A stretch of 30,839 nt of DNA from NAT127 sp041655035 (GCA_041655035.1 JBAZCN010000030.1:1-30839), one strand, 5' to 3'. Positions 18,001 to 24,942 are shown, counted from the stretch's first letter. The notes: generated by a model from the letters alone, not told the origin. Made by a program: numbers and translations.

Positions 18001-19345
18001 GGGGCTGTTCCGCGACCTCTACGGCGAACTGCTGGTGTGGCTCGACAAGGGCGTGCGCCTGGCATTGCAGGGCTCCGCCGCCACCATCGCCCGCGACCAC
18101 CCGGCGCTGAAACCGGCGCTCGCCGCGGCGCTGGCGCCGGTGGCAGGGCTGGCGGAGGACGGCGACGAGCCCCTGGCGGACAACCGGGTGGCCCGCCTCT
18201 GGGTGGAGGATGTGCGGGCGGCGCTGGCCGCGGGCAGGGACGCCGCCGACGCCGGCGGCGCGGCCATCTTCCGCGTCTTCGGCGATGCCCCGGGGAGCTA
18301 CGGCGCCGGGGTCAACCGCCTGGTGGAGCGCTCCGGCGCCTGGCAGCAGCGCGGCGAGCTGGCCCGCACCTATGTGCTACGCCTCGGCCACGCCTATGGC
18401 GCCGACGTCCACGGCCAGCCCCGGCACGGGGATTTCGAGGCGCGCCTCAAGGGCGTGACCCGCACCTATCTGGGCCGCGCCAGCAACCTTTACGGCCTGC
18501 TCGACAACAACGACGCCTTCGACTATCTGGGGGGCCTCAGCCTTGCGGTGGAACAGCTGTCGGGACAGGCGCCGGACAATCGGGTGATCAATCACTCCGA
18601 CCCCGGCAACGCCCGCATCGAGCGCTTGCAGACGGCGCTGCTCGGCGAACTGCGGGGGCGCTACCTGAACCCCGCCTGGATCGAGCCGTTGATGGCCCAC
18701 GGCTACGCCGGGGCGCGCACCATGGGCAGTGAATTCCTCGAATACCTGTGGGGCTGGCAGGTCACCAACCCGGAGATCGTGCGCTCCTGGGCCTGGGACG
18801 AGGTCAAGGCGGTCTATTTCGACGACCGCTACGAACTCGGCCTGGACGAGTTCCTCGCCGAGGGCAACAACGCCCACGTCAAGGCCAATATGCTGGCCAT
18901 TCTGCTGGTGGCCGCCCACAAGGGCTTCTGGGAAGCGAGCCCCGAAACCCTCGCCGAGGTGGCCGGCGAATTCGCCACCCTGGTGACGGAAAATGGCCTG
19001 CCCGGCAGCGGCCACACCACCCCGGACCACCCGATGCTGGAATGGATCCAGCCGCAACTGTCCGCCGAGCTCCGCGACGCCCTGCAACGGGCCATCGACA
19101 ATGCCCGGGGCGCGCCCCGGCGGCCCGACAGCGCGGCGGCCAGCACCATCAGCGAACTGAGCGACGCGGCGGAGGATCAACAACAGGGCGCGGATGACGA
19201 CCAGGCCAGCGAACCTGGCGAAGGCGCCGACGGCGCGCCATCGCGCGGGCTGTGGCTGTTGCTGGCGGCGTTCGCCCTGGTCGCCGCCGGCATGGCCACC
19301 GGCCTGCGCCACCGGGCCCGCAGCGCGGGAGGCAACCATGTTTGA
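15023..19345 (+). CDS. Secreted, membrane-anchored CobN/Mg-chelatase-H-like protein
   Basis: The 1440-residue protein belongs to the CobN/BchH family (large subunit of cobalt and magnesium chelatases). Family landmarks are MTQGDKLLVPGVRFGNIFIG, PPPHQYLGFYRYL, the HLGRHSTYEFLPGRALGL block (HVGKHGTLEWLPGKALGL in classical CobN, as recalled), AKRRGLAVIVDHLTPP, EVLPTGRNFHGLNG and DTVRDEGAVVAFGLDMLGVRP. Unlike cytoplasmic CobN it begins with a signal peptide (cleavage likely at SIQA-A, about residue 26). It ends with an acidic linker, one membrane helix (about 1409-1428) and a short basic tail, so the chelatase-like body should be periplasmic. No CobS/CobT-type AAA+ partner is present; it overlaps genes for an ExbB-like and a DUF2149 protein. 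This resembles HmuS of heme uptake loci. Catalytic dechelation, corrinoid capture or hand-over are all possible. Confidence 0.88.
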   Translation: MTPFRPWLCAALTLCMVWAASIQAATLFAVVSEGSAAELAAGAALFDQRHPGHRLVMRSTTQVAAMDDAELREHWHGADAILLGAVFGDSLTPRLQRLAADHAVPVLAVNSERSLLALTRLDGSAELAGLATAALDQLTANPDAGSDPADHYRQLALRFPQQKAWLDGHAYWNGRGSENMAQLLAWMMARAGVELTVAPPRHQAPLRYYRDGQEVAAADLGLRADRPVVAILDTNTGDRLGDRDVLDDLCRQLENGGAQCFAMLARWGNASLDALEALPQAIAPARLAAVVSLQGFVVGGGEGWVEATEAFTALDVPVFTAIRLGSRTEAQWRLSADGIPVEETHYRVGMPEFQGAGQPLVVAAATAPAIDPLTGLRLATTRPIAPQVERLTARIHNWLALAAKPNADKKVAVIYYNHPPGRHNIGADNLDVPASLWHLLGELKAAGYTTGELPESAEALLELIQARGINLPENGKALRDMAPHIAALDNAAYQAWFDTLPETARAGVSHGPVALLVARVREALDLDQATVGAELLDSAVADLNHMLEGSRHPATRRAMDLLAQLHQALEAALAGSAEWDRIDTLARALRDSGVPGLAGWGEPPGWVMTQGDKLLVPGVRFGNIFIGPQPPRGWDVDEELLHANLTFPPPHQYLGFYRYLHSNFGADALIHLGRHSTYEFLPGRALGLTESDYPSLIAGDIPGIYPYIVDGVGEGLQAKRRGLAVIVDHLTPPLRATPLYDELLQLRQLVETFEASPRKDSPAQHQAIVLIRAKLAALNLEDELAGEIAAEQGVDSISLDQVANDLLVHEVGHYLTHLQEAFMPEGLHVFGRDWRDSAIDIMLASMAGDATPGEWRDDLAGSPARELQALLAALDGRFVAPGKGNDPIRSPEVLPTGRNFHGLNGSLLPTRVGYDLGARLAAEARAKDPGGEGSEAVVLWASDTVRDEGAVVAFGLDMLGVRPVWNSRGIVEGLERLPLGGERARRDVVFTTSGLFRDLYGELLVWLDKGVRLALQGSAATIARDHPALKPALAAALAPVAGLAEDGDEPLADNRVARLWVEDVRAALAAGRDAADAGGAAIFRVFGDAPGSYGAGVNRLVERSGAWQQRGELARTYVLRLGHAYGADVHGQPRHGDFEARLKGVTRTYLGRASNLYGLLDNNDAFDYLGGLSLAVEQLSGQAPDNRVINHSDPGNARIERLQTALLGELRGRYLNPAWIEPLMAHGYAGARTMGSEFLEYLWGWQVTNPEIVRSWAWDEVKAVYFDDRYELGLDEFLAEGNNAHVKANMLAILLVAAHKGFWEASPETLAEVAGEFATLVTENGLPGSGHTTPDHPMLEWIQPQLSAELRDALQRAIDNARGAPRRPDSAAASTISELSDAAEDQQQGADDDQASEPGEGADGAPSRGLWLLLAAFALVAAGMATGLRHRARSAGGNHV

Positions 19346-19832
19346 TTCCGGACTGATCGCCCTGATGCACCCGCTGGTGAACGGGCTGCTGCAACCGGTG
19401 ATCGCCGCCCTGTTCGCGGTGGTGGCCGTCGTTCTGTGGGACAGCGGGGTGGCGGTGAGCGAACGGCTGGTGGCACTGCCCCGCCTGGCCTCGACGGGTA
19501 CGGTGGACAGCGTTTCCCGCCTGGCCCGGCGACGCATCCAGCGCGCCGACGTGATCACCCGCATCGGCCCCATGCTCGGCCTGATGGGCACCCTGATCCC
19601 CCTCGGGCCGGGGCTCAGCGCCCTGGGGCAGGGCAACCTGGAGATTCTCGCCACCGCCATGACCGTGGCCTTCGACACCACGGTGCTGGGCCTGCTGGCC
19701 GGCATCGCCGGCTATGTACTGGGCAGGTTGCGACGCCAGTGGTACGACCGGGTGCTCGACGATATCGAGCAGCGCGGCGACACACCGCTTGCCGGCGGCC
19801 ACCCCAACCCGCGGAATCAGCGCCATGGCTAG
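19338..19832 (+). CDS. MotA/TolQ/ExbB-family proton channel protein
   Basis: The 164-residue membrane protein shows the TolQ/ExbB/MotA core. A first helix (LQPVIAALFAVVAVVLW) is followed by a basic cytoplasmic stretch. A second helix has the family pattern ITRIGPMLGLMGTLIPLGPGL, and a third has ATAMTVAFDTTVLGLLAGIAGYVLG. It is shorter than ExbB (about 240). The ATG at 19338 has GGAGG upstream and overlaps the CobN-like stop; its own stop overlaps the DUF2149 start. Such proteins form the channel ring of proton-driven motors. With the DUF2149 protein it likely energises the CobN-like periplasmic protein. Confidence 0.87.
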   Translation: MFDSGLIALMHPLVNGLLQPVIAALFAVVAVVLWDSGVAVSERLVALPRLASTGTVDSVSRLARRRIQRADVITRIGPMLGLMGTLIPLGPGLSALGQGNLEILATAMTVAFDTTVLGLLAGIAGYVLGRLRRQWYDRVLDDIEQRGDTPLAGGHPNPRNQRHG

Positions 19833-20133
19833 ACGCCCCTTGCTCCACAGCCGCTTTGACGAATCCGGGGAAGAGCCCATGGGCGGGCTGGCCAACCTGG
19901 TGGATATCATGCTGGTGTTCGCCTGCGGCCTGATCGCCGCCCTCGCCGTGCGCTACGGCGCCTTGCCGGAACAGCAGCAGCCGAGCGGCGGCCAGGAGGT
20001 GATCCAGGGTACCGAGATGCCGGACCTGCCCCGGGGTATCGGCGAGGCCGGCAGCGGCTACCAGTCGGTGGGCACCGTCTACCGCGACCCCCAGACCGGC
20101 AAGCTGATCCTGGTGGGAGAGCAGACGCCATGA
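19825..20133 (+). CDS. DUF2149 protein, ExbD/MotB-like partner
   Basis: The 102-residue protein has a short cytoplasmic N-terminus (FDESGEEPMGG), one membrane helix (NLVDIMLVFACGLIAALAV, about residues 24-42) and a ~60-residue periplasmic tail. An aspartate at the start of the helix (LVDIMLVF) matches the position of the proton-carrying Asp in ExbD/TolR (VDVMLVLL) and MotB. The assignment to DUF2149 is from recall of the GGLANLVDIMLVF pattern. It overlaps the ExbB-like gene by eight bases and bluB by four. It is probably the second stator subunit of the putative motor; unlike ExbD it is very short and lacks a recognisable peptidoglycan-binding domain. Confidence 0.82.
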   Translation: MARRPLLHSRFDESGEEPMGGLANLVDIMLVFACGLIAALAVRYGALPEQQQPSGGQEVIQGTEMPDLPRGIGEAGSGYQSVGTVYRDPQTGKLILVGEQTP

Positions 20134-20849
20134 CCGCCGCCCGCGAGCACTTCTACCAGGTGCTGTTCAGCCGCCGCGACGTGCGCGGCCAGTTTCTGGC
20201 GGATCCTGTCGATCCCGAGGCCTTGGCCAGAGTGCTGTGGGCTGCTCATCACGCGCCATCGGTGGGGTTTTCCCAGCCGTGGAATTTCATCCTGGTGCGC
20301 GACCCGGCGGTGAAGGCCAGGGTCCACGCCGCCTTCCGCCGGGCGCGGGACGCCGAAGCCGGGCTGTTCGCCGGCGAGCGCCGCGACGCCTACCGCCGCC
20401 TCCGACTCGAGGGCATTGTCGACGCTCCGGTGAACCTTTGCATCACCTGCGACCGGCGCCGCGGCGGCCCGGTGGTGCTGGGTAGGACCCGGCAACCGGA
20501 TACCGACCTGTACAGCACGGTGTGCGCGGTGCAGAACCTGTGGCTGGCGGCACGGGCCGAAGGGCTGGGGCTCGGCTGGGTGTCGATCATCGAACCGGCG
20601 GCACTGAGCGCCATTTTCCAGTTACCGGAGGGCGTGGTGCCGGTGGCCTATGTATGCCTTGGCCGGGTGGCTTACTTCCACGACGAGCCGGAACTGCAGG
20701 CCAGGGGCTGGGCCAGCCGTGTACCGCTGGACGATCTGGTGTTCGATGAATGCTGGGGCCGGCGCGATGATGGCGATCCGCTGCGGCACGCCATCGCCGC
20801 CACGTCACCGGCCGACATGAGCCCTGGGGCGGCTGATGTTTCGTTATAG
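20130..20849 (+). CDS. bluB: 5,6-dimethylbenzimidazole synthase BluB
   Basis: BluB is a flavin-destroying nitroreductase-fold enzyme that converts reduced FMN and oxygen to DMB, the lower ligand base of B12. The 239-residue protein begins with RRDVRGQF, has the AAHHAPSVGFSQPWNFILV flavin-binding segment, VNLCITCDR, and the DLYSTVCAVQNLWLAARAEGLGLGWVSI block, then CLGRVAYFHDEPELQARGW, all typical of BluB. It is the last gene of the coupled string. Its oxygen need implies aerobic B12 completion. Confidence 0.95.
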   Translation: MTAAREHFYQVLFSRRDVRGQFLADPVDPEALARVLWAAHHAPSVGFSQPWNFILVRDPAVKARVHAAFRRARDAEAGLFAGERRDAYRRLRLEGIVDAPVNLCITCDRRRGGPVVLGRTRQPDTDLYSTVCAVQNLWLAARAEGLGLGWVSIIEPAALSAIFQLPEGVVPVAYVCLGRVAYFHDEPELQARGWASRVPLDDLVFDECWGRRDDGDPLRHAIAATSPADMSPGAADVSL

Positions 20850-20871
20850 GTTACAAACAAATTTTACCGTT

Positions 20872-20913
20872 GCGGTTCCCGCGATGCGCTTCGTGCCTCG
20901 AAGCACCCTGTCG
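20872..20913 (+). repeat. Partial copy of the palindromic repeat core after bluB
   Basis: The sequence GATGCGCTTCGTGCCTCGAA at 20883-20902 and the following GCACCCTG resemble the GGTGCGCTTCGTGCCTCAGCGCACCC core of the 6296-6690 repeats. GCTTCG and CGAAGC form a 6-bp stem here. It lies between the convergent bluB and GGDEF genes and might act as a weak bidirectional terminator; no U-run is present. Confidence 0.45.
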
Positions 20914-20933
20914 CCGAACGATGGGTCGCCTGG

Positions 20934-22109
20934 TCATGGAGGTGAAGGTGCGGCAATATCATGGAAAAAGACAAAGGGCCTGGCGCGGGACTTGGCGTGG
21001 TACATCGCCTGATCGGCATTGTGGAGCAGGGATTCGAGATCGTCTCCATCGCCGCTGACGAGAGCCACGCCGATGCTGGCGCCCACCGCTACCGCGGGGC
21101 CCTCCGCCAGCTCGATCGGAGCCGAGATCGCCCGGTGGAGGTGGCCGACGATGATGTCGAGATCACCGGGCGCGCGCAGGCCGCGCAACAACACCGCGAA
21201 TTCGTCGCCTCCGAGCCGCGCCGCCAGGTCGCTGTGCCTGACATTGCAGCGCAGGCGCTCCGCGATCGCCATGAGTACCGCGTCCCCCGCCTGGTGACCG
21301 AGACTGTCGTTGACCTCCTTGAAGCCATCGAGGTCGATGATCAACACACCGTCCACGCTCTCGTCGCCGAGCTTATGGGCGAGTACATGCTCGAGCCGCT
21401 GCTCGAAGGTCTTGCGATTGGCGAGGCCCGTCAGCGGGTCGTGCGCCGCGCTGAACAGTGCCCTGTCGCGCTCCACCTGGAGGCGGCCCAGCAACTGGCG
21501 CTGGAAAAAATCGAAGAACCACATCACCATCAACAGCGCGCCACCCGCCAGCACGGTCGAGAACCGGTAACTCTGGGCGAGGGTATCGTGACTGAAGATA
21601 GATACGTAATAAGCCTCATCGAGCTTGCTGCCCCAAAGCCACAGCATCATGCCGACCAGCCCCCAGCAGGCGGCAGTCCGCCAGCCGGCCATGATGAAAG
21701 TGAAGATGACGATCAGCGGCCACCAGGGAAGCAGCGGAGAGTGCTGGAATCCGCCACTCACCATGATCAGGCACAGCGTCGACAGGGTGGCGATCAGGCC
21801 GTAGAGATTGGCCACCAGGACAAAGGAGCCGGTGCGCCGGAACAGCCAGAGAATGGCGAACAGCCCTACAGCGATCATGGTCGAAACCATGGCGATGGCA
21901 TCGATCGACGGCGAGCGGTGGCGCAGGGCGAACAGCACGAGGGTGTTGGCTATCTGGTTGACGCCGCCCACCAAGAGCACGGATACCAGCGCCCTCGCCT
22001 TGTAGAGGATTTCGTGGTGGTCGAATTCCTGCAGATCCCTGGGGATCAGCAGATCGAAAATTCTCCACAACAGAGCCTTCTCGTTGTTTCCAGATCGCAC
22101 CTTGTCCAT
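20934..22109 (-). CDS. Membrane-bound diguanylate cyclase (GGDEF)
   Basis: The 391-residue protein has about six N-terminal hydrophobic helices between residues 40 and 202 (a MASE-like sensor without a recognised ligand motif) and a C-terminal GGDEF domain. The catalytic motif is intact (GGDEF, 300-304), the substrate segment DLDGFKEVNDSLGHQAGD is present, and an RxxD inhibitory site (RHSD, 291-294) sits five residues before it. It should therefore make c-di-GMP and be product-inhibited. No EAL domain follows. It starts 22 bp downstream of the peroxidase gene on the same strand, so the two are probably cotranscribed. Confidence 0.92.
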   Translation of the reverse strand: MDKVRSGNNEKALLWRIFDLLIPRDLQEFDHHEILYKARALVSVLLVGGVNQIANTLVLFALRHRSPSIDAIAMVSTMIAVGLFAILWLFRRTGSFVLVANLYGLIATLSTLCLIMVSGGFQHSPLLPWWPLIVIFTFIMAGWRTAACWGLVGMMLWLWGSKLDEAYYVSIFSHDTLAQSYRFSTVLAGGALLMVMWFFDFFQRQLLGRLQVERDRALFSAAHDPLTGLANRKTFEQRLEHVLAHKLGDESVDGVLIIDLDGFKEVNDSLGHQAGDAVLMAIAERLRCNVRHSDLAARLGGDEFAVLLRGLRAPGDLDIIVGHLHRAISAPIELAEGPAVAVGASIGVALVSGDGDDLESLLHNADQAMYHAKSRARPFVFFHDIAAPSPP

Positions 22110-22131
22110 GGAACACCCGGGGTCGTCTTTT

Positions 22132-22611
22132 TCAGGTCAATAATGATTCGATGGGTTGGCGCAACCGGTTGGGATAGGTAGTCGTGGCGAATCGCCGGAT
22201 ACATTCCCCCTCGCGGTTGATCAAGAACTTGGTGAAATTCCATTTGATGCCAGTCATGCCAAACCAGCCCGGTGCCGTGCGTCTCAGATAGCGGAACAGC
22301 GGCTCGGCATCGTGGCCCACGACCTGCACCTTGGCAAACAGGGGAAAGCTCACCTGGTAATTGGTGACGCAGAACCGCTCGATCCGCTCGTCGTCGGCGA
22401 ACTCCTGACGGAGGAACTGATCGCAGGGGAAGCCGAGCACCGTAAAGCCCCAGTGCCGATAGTCCTGGTAGAGCATTTCGAGGCCGCGGTACTGGGGGGT
22501 GAAGCCGCACTTGCTCGCGGTATTGACGATCAGCACCACCTGCCCGCGGAACGCTTCGAGCGAAACCAGCTCGCCATCCATGGAGCGGCAGGAAAACCGA
22601 TAGATGGACAT
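22132..22611 (-). CDS. Glutathione peroxidase family protein (thiol type)
   Basis: This is a thioredoxin-fold peroxidase that reduces hydrogen or lipid peroxides. The 159-residue protein from the ATG at 22611 has the catalytic Cys35 (NTASKCGFT), the FPCDQF motif with Gln65 (Asp where Asn is usual) and KWNFTKFL supplying the Trp and Asn of the catalytic tetrad. It uses Cys rather than selenocysteine, so thioredoxin may be the real reductant. A GTG at 22671 would add 20 Gly/Pro-rich residues that do not look like family sequence. It precedes the GGDEF gene. Confidence 0.92.
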   Translation of the reverse strand: MSIYRFSCRSMDGELVSLEAFRGQVVLIVNTASKCGFTPQYRGLEMLYQDYRHWGFTVLGFPCDQFLRQEFADDERIERFCVTNYQVSFPLFAKVQVVGHDAEPLFRYLRRTAPGWFGMTGIKWNFTKFLINREGECIRRFATTTYPNRLRQPIESLLT

Positions 22612-22752
22612 GTCATTCGGGCAGCCGTCGCCGCCGCGCGGGGCGGCGACGGCAAGTTGGAGCAGTGGCACTCATTCCTCGTGCCGACGCACCATCATCT
22701 GGTCTGCTATCCACTACAGCCCTCTTGTTCCGTTGCATACCCATCCCCTAGA

Positions 22753-22775
22753 GCGGGGCTTTTTGTTATCTGTCC
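22753..22775 (+). terminator. Possible intrinsic terminator (plus strand)
   Basis: CCCC and CGGGG flank a short TAGAG loop region and are followed by CTTTTTG. No plus-strand gene reads into it in this window, so its role is unclear. Confidence 0.3.
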
Positions 22776-22793
22776 GGGCAAGGTACCGGCTTG

Positions 22794-22821
22794 CCGGGAG
22801 CCACCTGCAGGTGGCTCCCGG
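22794..22821. repeat. 28-bp perfect palindrome
   Basis: The sequence reads CCGGGAGCCACCTG and then its exact complement, with no spacer. It lies 15 bp beyond the thiolase stop codon. It may form the hairpin of a minus-strand terminator, but no U-run follows on that strand. It could also be a recognition site. Confidence 0.75.
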
Positions 22822-22836
22822 TAGCGCTGACCGAAA

Positions 22837-24021
22837 TCAGATTCGCTCGAACAATATCGCGATACCCTGGCCGCCGCCGATGCACATGGTGGCGATGGCG
22901 TAGCGACCGCCGACTCTCTCCAGTTCGTACAATGCCTTGACCGCGATGATCGTGCCGGAGGCACCGATCGGGTGGCCGAGCGAGATCCCCGAGCCGTTCG
23001 GGTTGACCTTGTCCATCGGCAGTTCCAGGTCGCGGCACACTGCGAGCGCCTGGGCGGCAAAGGCTTCGTTCACTTCCCAGACGTCGATATCGGTGACGCC
23101 GAGACCGGTTTTTTTCAGCAACGCCTTCACCGCCGGAACCGGGCCCATGCCCATGATGCTGGGGTCGAGCGCGGCGAACGCATAACCGGCAACCTTGGCC
23201 ATCGGCTTCAGGCCGCGCTGCTCGGCCAGGGATTTTTCCATCAGCACCACGGCGGCGGCACCGTCATTGATGCCGGAGGCATTGCCCGCGGTAACGGTGC
23301 CGTCCTTCCTGAATGCCGGGCGCAGCTTGTCCATGTCGCCGATCTTGGCCTCCAGGCGCACGTGTTCGTCCTGTTCGAACACCGTGGTGCCTTTGCGGGT
23401 TTTGAGCTCGATGGGCAGGATCTGGCTCTCGAAGCGCTTTTCGGCAATGGCGCGGGCGGCGCGGTTGTGGCTTTCCACCGCCAGGGCATCCTGATCTTCA
23501 CGGCTGACGCCCCACCGCTCAGCGACATTCTCGGCAGTGACACCCATATGGTAGTCGCCGACGGGGCAGGTCAGCGCGCCGGTCATCGGGTCGACCATGG
23601 CGCCGTCGCCCATGCGCTGGCCAAAGCGGGCGGAGGGCAACCAGTAGGGGGCGCGGCTCATGGATTCGGCACCACCGGCGACCGCGGTATCGGCGTCGCC
23701 GAGCAAAATCAGCTGGGTGGCGCTGATAATGGACTGCAGCCCGGAACCGCACAGGCGGTTGACGGTGAGGCATGGAGTTTCCTCGGGCAGACCTCCGCGC
23801 AGGGCGGCGACCCGGCTGATATACATGTCGCGGCGCTCGGAATGGATGACATTGCCCATCACGCAGTGATCGATATCGGCGCCGGTGACGCCGGCGCGCT
23901 TCACCGCCTCGGCGATGACCTGGCCACCCATATCGCCCGGCGGCACATCCTTGAGACTGCCACCAAAATCTCCGATCGCGGTGCGTACGCCACTGACTAC
24001 GACGACTTCTCTTTGCTGCAT
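22837..24021 (-). CDS. Thiolase family acetyl-CoA C-acyltransferase
   Basis: The 394-residue protein is a degradative/biosynthetic-type thiolase. The acyl-accepting cysteine is in NRLCGSGLQS (about Cys91), the proton-handling histidine in GHPIGASG, and the second cysteine in MCIGGGQG near the C-terminus. NEAFAAQ and the GGAESMSRAPYW loop are also present. It condenses two acetyl-CoA or cleaves 3-ketoacyl-CoA. I chose the second ATG (24021) because AGGAG lies nine bases upstream and MQQREVVVVSG is a normal thiolase start. No beta-oxidation or PHA gene is adjacent, so the chain length is undetermined. Confidence 0.93.
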   Translation of the reverse strand: MQQREVVVVSGVRTAIGDFGGSLKDVPPGDMGGQVIAEAVKRAGVTGADIDHCVMGNVIHSERRDMYISRVAALRGGLPEETPCLTVNRLCGSGLQSIISATQLILLGDADTAVAGGAESMSRAPYWLPSARFGQRMGDGAMVDPMTGALTCPVGDYHMGVTAENVAERWGVSREDQDALAVESHNRAARAIAEKRFESQILPIELKTRKGTTVFEQDEHVRLEAKIGDMDKLRPAFRKDGTVTAGNASGINDGAAAVVLMEKSLAEQRGLKPMAKVAGYAFAALDPSIMGMGPVPAVKALLKKTGLGVTDIDVWEVNEAFAAQALAVCRDLELPMDKVNPNGSGISLGHPIGASGTIIAVKALYELERVGGRYAIATMCIGGGQGIAILFERI

Positions 24022-24039
24022 TTTCGTGATCTCCTGCAT

Positions 24040-24294
24040 TTCCGCACACCCTGGGGCAGCGGCCGGCTCTGGGACAGGTCCGGCAAATTCATGGAAGGCC
24101 CCTGCGGGATCGAGGAGCCAGATGGCCAGCTATTATGCCACGGCGAGGAGCTTTTTGCTTGGCTGGGCGCGGCCCCCGCCGCTAAGCCCGCCGCGGCGAC
24201 GCCGCCGGTGGCCGGCAGGGCCGACGGTCGCTGCACCAATCGCATCATCCGCTGATTTTGGCTAGAATCATCTTTTACACCGCGGAGCCATACC
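24040..24294. promoter_or_regulatory. Divergent intergenic region between thiolase and coq7
   Basis: No gene is seen. It must hold the promoters for both divergent genes. A TAGAAT hexamer at 24263-24268 could be the coq7 -10 element, but no good -35 stands at the right distance. The middle (24170-24215) is extremely GC-rich. Confidence 0.35.
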
Positions 24295-24942
24295 ATGGCC
24301 AGCAGACAACTTTCACCCCTCGACAGGCTGATCGCCACCGCCGACAACGCCCTGCGGACCCTGGCCGGCGCCAGTTCCCGGACCACCCAGCGGCCATCCC
24401 CCGCCGAGGGCCTCGAGGGCGCCGAGCTGGACAATCGGGAGCGCCGTCACGCCGCGGGCCTGATGCGCGTCAACCACAGTGGCGAGGTCTGCGCCCAGGC
24501 TCTCTACCAGGGTCAGGCATTGACCGCCAAATTGCCCACCGTGCGCCGTGAAATGGAAGCCGCGGCGGCGGAGGAAATCGATCACCTGGCGTGGTGCGAG
24601 CAGCGGCTGCGCTCCCTCGACAGCCATCCCAGCGTCCTCAACCCCTTGTGGTATGCGCTGTCCTTCGGGCTCGGCGCCGGCGCCGGCCTGATCAGCGATC
24701 GGCTCAGCCTGGGCTTTGTCGCGGCGACCGAGCAACTGGTCTGCCGGCACTTGGAAAATCACCTGGAAAAACTCCCAGACGACGATGCCGAAAGCCGCGC
24801 CGTGGTCTCCCAGATGCTCGAAGACGAGGCCAGGCACGCCGACAAGGCCCTCGAGGCCGGCGGCCTGCCGTTCCCTGCGCCGGCCAGGAACCTGATGGCG
24901 CTGGTGTCGCGGGTGATGACCGGGGCCAGCTATCGGATCTGA
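24295..24942 (+). CDS. coq7: 2-polyprenyl-3-methyl-6-methoxy-1,4-benzoquinone monooxygenase Coq7
   Basis: Coq7 is a membrane-associated diiron hydroxylase acting late in ubiquinone synthesis. The 215-residue protein carries the iron ligands in MRVNHSGEVCAQALYQ, AAAEEIDHLAWCE, TEQLVCRHLENHL and EDEARHADKAL, i.e. the repeated E...ExxH pattern of the family. The ATG at 24295 follows GGAG by eight bases. In Pseudomonas, as recalled, coq7 lies close to the osmC-crp-trpCD genes; here extra genes separate them. The stop codon is within a 15-bp tandem duplication. Confidence 0.95.
   Translation: MASRQLSPLDRLIATADNALRTLAGASSRTTQRPSPAEGLEGAELDNRERRHAAGLMRVNHSGEVCAQALYQGQALTAKLPTVRREMEAAAAEEIDHLAWCEQRLRSLDSHPSVLNPLWYALSFGLGAGAGLISDRLSLGFVAATEQLVCRHLENHLEKLPDDDAESRAVVSQMLEDEARHADKALEAGGLPFPAPARNLMALVSRVMTGASYRI

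Noticed and set aside
15023..19345. Ordinary aerobic cobaltochelatase subunit CobN
   Set aside because: The signal peptide, C-terminal membrane anchor, absence of CobS/CobT and coupling to ExbB-like and DUF2149 genes do not fit a cytoplasmic chelatase.
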